NCBI RefSeq assembly: GCF_000092425.1
Contig: NC_014221.1
Span: 1,431,001 to 1,495,000 of the forward strand
From: Truepera radiovictrix DSM 17093
GTDB taxonomy: Bacteria; Deinococcota; Deinococci; Deinococcales; Trueperaceae
DNA: 64,000 nt
Direction: 5' to 3'
Shown here: positions 62,925 to 64,000 of the stretch, piece by piece
Numbering within the stretch: the first letter of the stretch is position 1
Layout: every line of letters begins with the position of its first letter
Position numbers and translations under genes: made by a program
Notes under the pieces: generated by a model
Database searches by the model: none
The model's input: the letters and a program-made list of their open reading frames with translations, nothing else
What the model was told of the DNA's origin: nothing

Positions 62925-63169
62925 CCCCGGCCTTCCATCAGGTCGAGCAGCGCCGCATTGTCGTCGAGGTCTACCCCCGGTTGCAAACCCTTAGCCGGAC
63001 CTCGGTAGACCTTCGGTGTAAAAGGTGGGCGGTCGCGCGCGCCCTTACGCCGCGCGAGTCGTTCGCGCAACGCCTCTTCGATCACGGCGGTGAGCGTCTG
63101 GTTCGTCTCGGCAGCTAAACGCTTCGCTTCCCGCAGCAGCTCGTCGTCCAAACGAATGGTGGTTCTCAT
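62921..63169 (-). CDS. vapB: VapB-family ribbon-helix-helix antitoxin
   Basis: 82-residue antitoxin: MRTTIRLDDELLREAKRLAAETNQTLTAVIEEALRERLARRKG is the ribbon-helix-helix DNA-binding part, and the disordered C-terminus would wrap the toxin. It probably represses its own promoter. TATGCT (63177-63182, minus strand) lies 7 bases before the ATG, so the transcript is probably leaderless. A GCATCAG repeat in the same region may be its operator. Confidence 0.88.
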   Translation of the reverse strand: MRTTIRLDDELLREAKRLAAETNQTLTAVIEEALRERLARRKGARDRPPFTPKVYRGPAKGLQPGVDLDDNAALLDLMEGRG

Positions 63170-63183
63170 GCATCAGAGCATAG

Positions 63184-64000
<817 letters not shown>

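Overview
High-GC bacterial chromosome segment with housekeeping content and no phage, IS element or CRISPR array that I could see. Three things point to the Deinococcus-Thermus phylum, most likely a Truepera-like member. Lysine is made by the alpha-aminoadipate route on a LysW carrier (hcs-lysT-lysU-lysW-lysX-lysY at the right end). SecD and SecF are fused in one protein. At least twelve starts sit 5-7 nt after a TANNNT -10 box, the arrangement of leaderless mRNAs known from Deinococcus. The species is an inference.

Layout. 1-8.4 kb: the 3' end of an unrecognised gene, ftsH and dnaB on the minus strand, then a plus-strand operon that starts with a PlsY-like/acyl-ACP-reductase-like fusion, followed by prmA, rsmE and a lipoprotein. 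8.5-15.2 kb: secDF and the minus-strand rimP-nusA-ylxR-infB operon, whose leader carries a terminator-like hairpin. 15.3-23.9 kb: a class V aminotransferase with its own leader terminator, pheST behind a leader peptide and attenuator, and glmS behind a long structured leader that resembles a glmS ribozyme. 24-30.6 kb: hisD, a YdcF-like protein, an esterase, a TPR protein, ctpA and pckA. 30.6-38.6 kb: a looser region with long non-coding stretches, a tiny secreted peptide, a large SARP/MalT-like regulator, a ROK repressor, tRNA-Leu(CAG), and small membrane and zinc proteins. 38.7-45.3 kb: an enoyl-CoA hydratase-amidohydrolase-proA run, a membrane protein and gyrB. 45.4-58 kb: nfi, nnrE, yebC, a WecG/TagA glycosyltransferase with comB, bshC, guaB, a thioesterase with rbfA, a molybdopterin oxidoreductase fused to membrane helices, mutY, a SagB-type oxidoreductase and a GGCT-fold protein. 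58.2-64 kb: the lysine operon, with a vapBC toxin-antitoxin pair on the opposite strand between lysX and lysY.

How the genes work together. The lys genes encode homocitrate synthesis, isomerisation to homoisocitrate, attachment of alpha-aminoadipate to LysW by LysX, and reduction of the phosphorylated adduct by LysY. The LysW encoded here keeps the acidic C-terminal EDWGE tail but has none of the four zinc-binding cysteines of Thermus LysW. Translation and transcription-coupling genes (rimP, nusA, ylxR, infB, pheST, rbfA, prmA, rsmE) are spread over several units with recognisable leader control. Membrane-lipid and envelope functions (PlsY-AAR fusion, WecG/TagA, SecDF, FtsH, CtpA) are scattered through the window.

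The strongest leads for follow-up are the cysteine-free LysW, the PlsY-AAR fusion, the regulated leaders, the leaderless-start pattern, and the paired GAGT-rich hairpin repeats after dnaB and between lysW and lysX.
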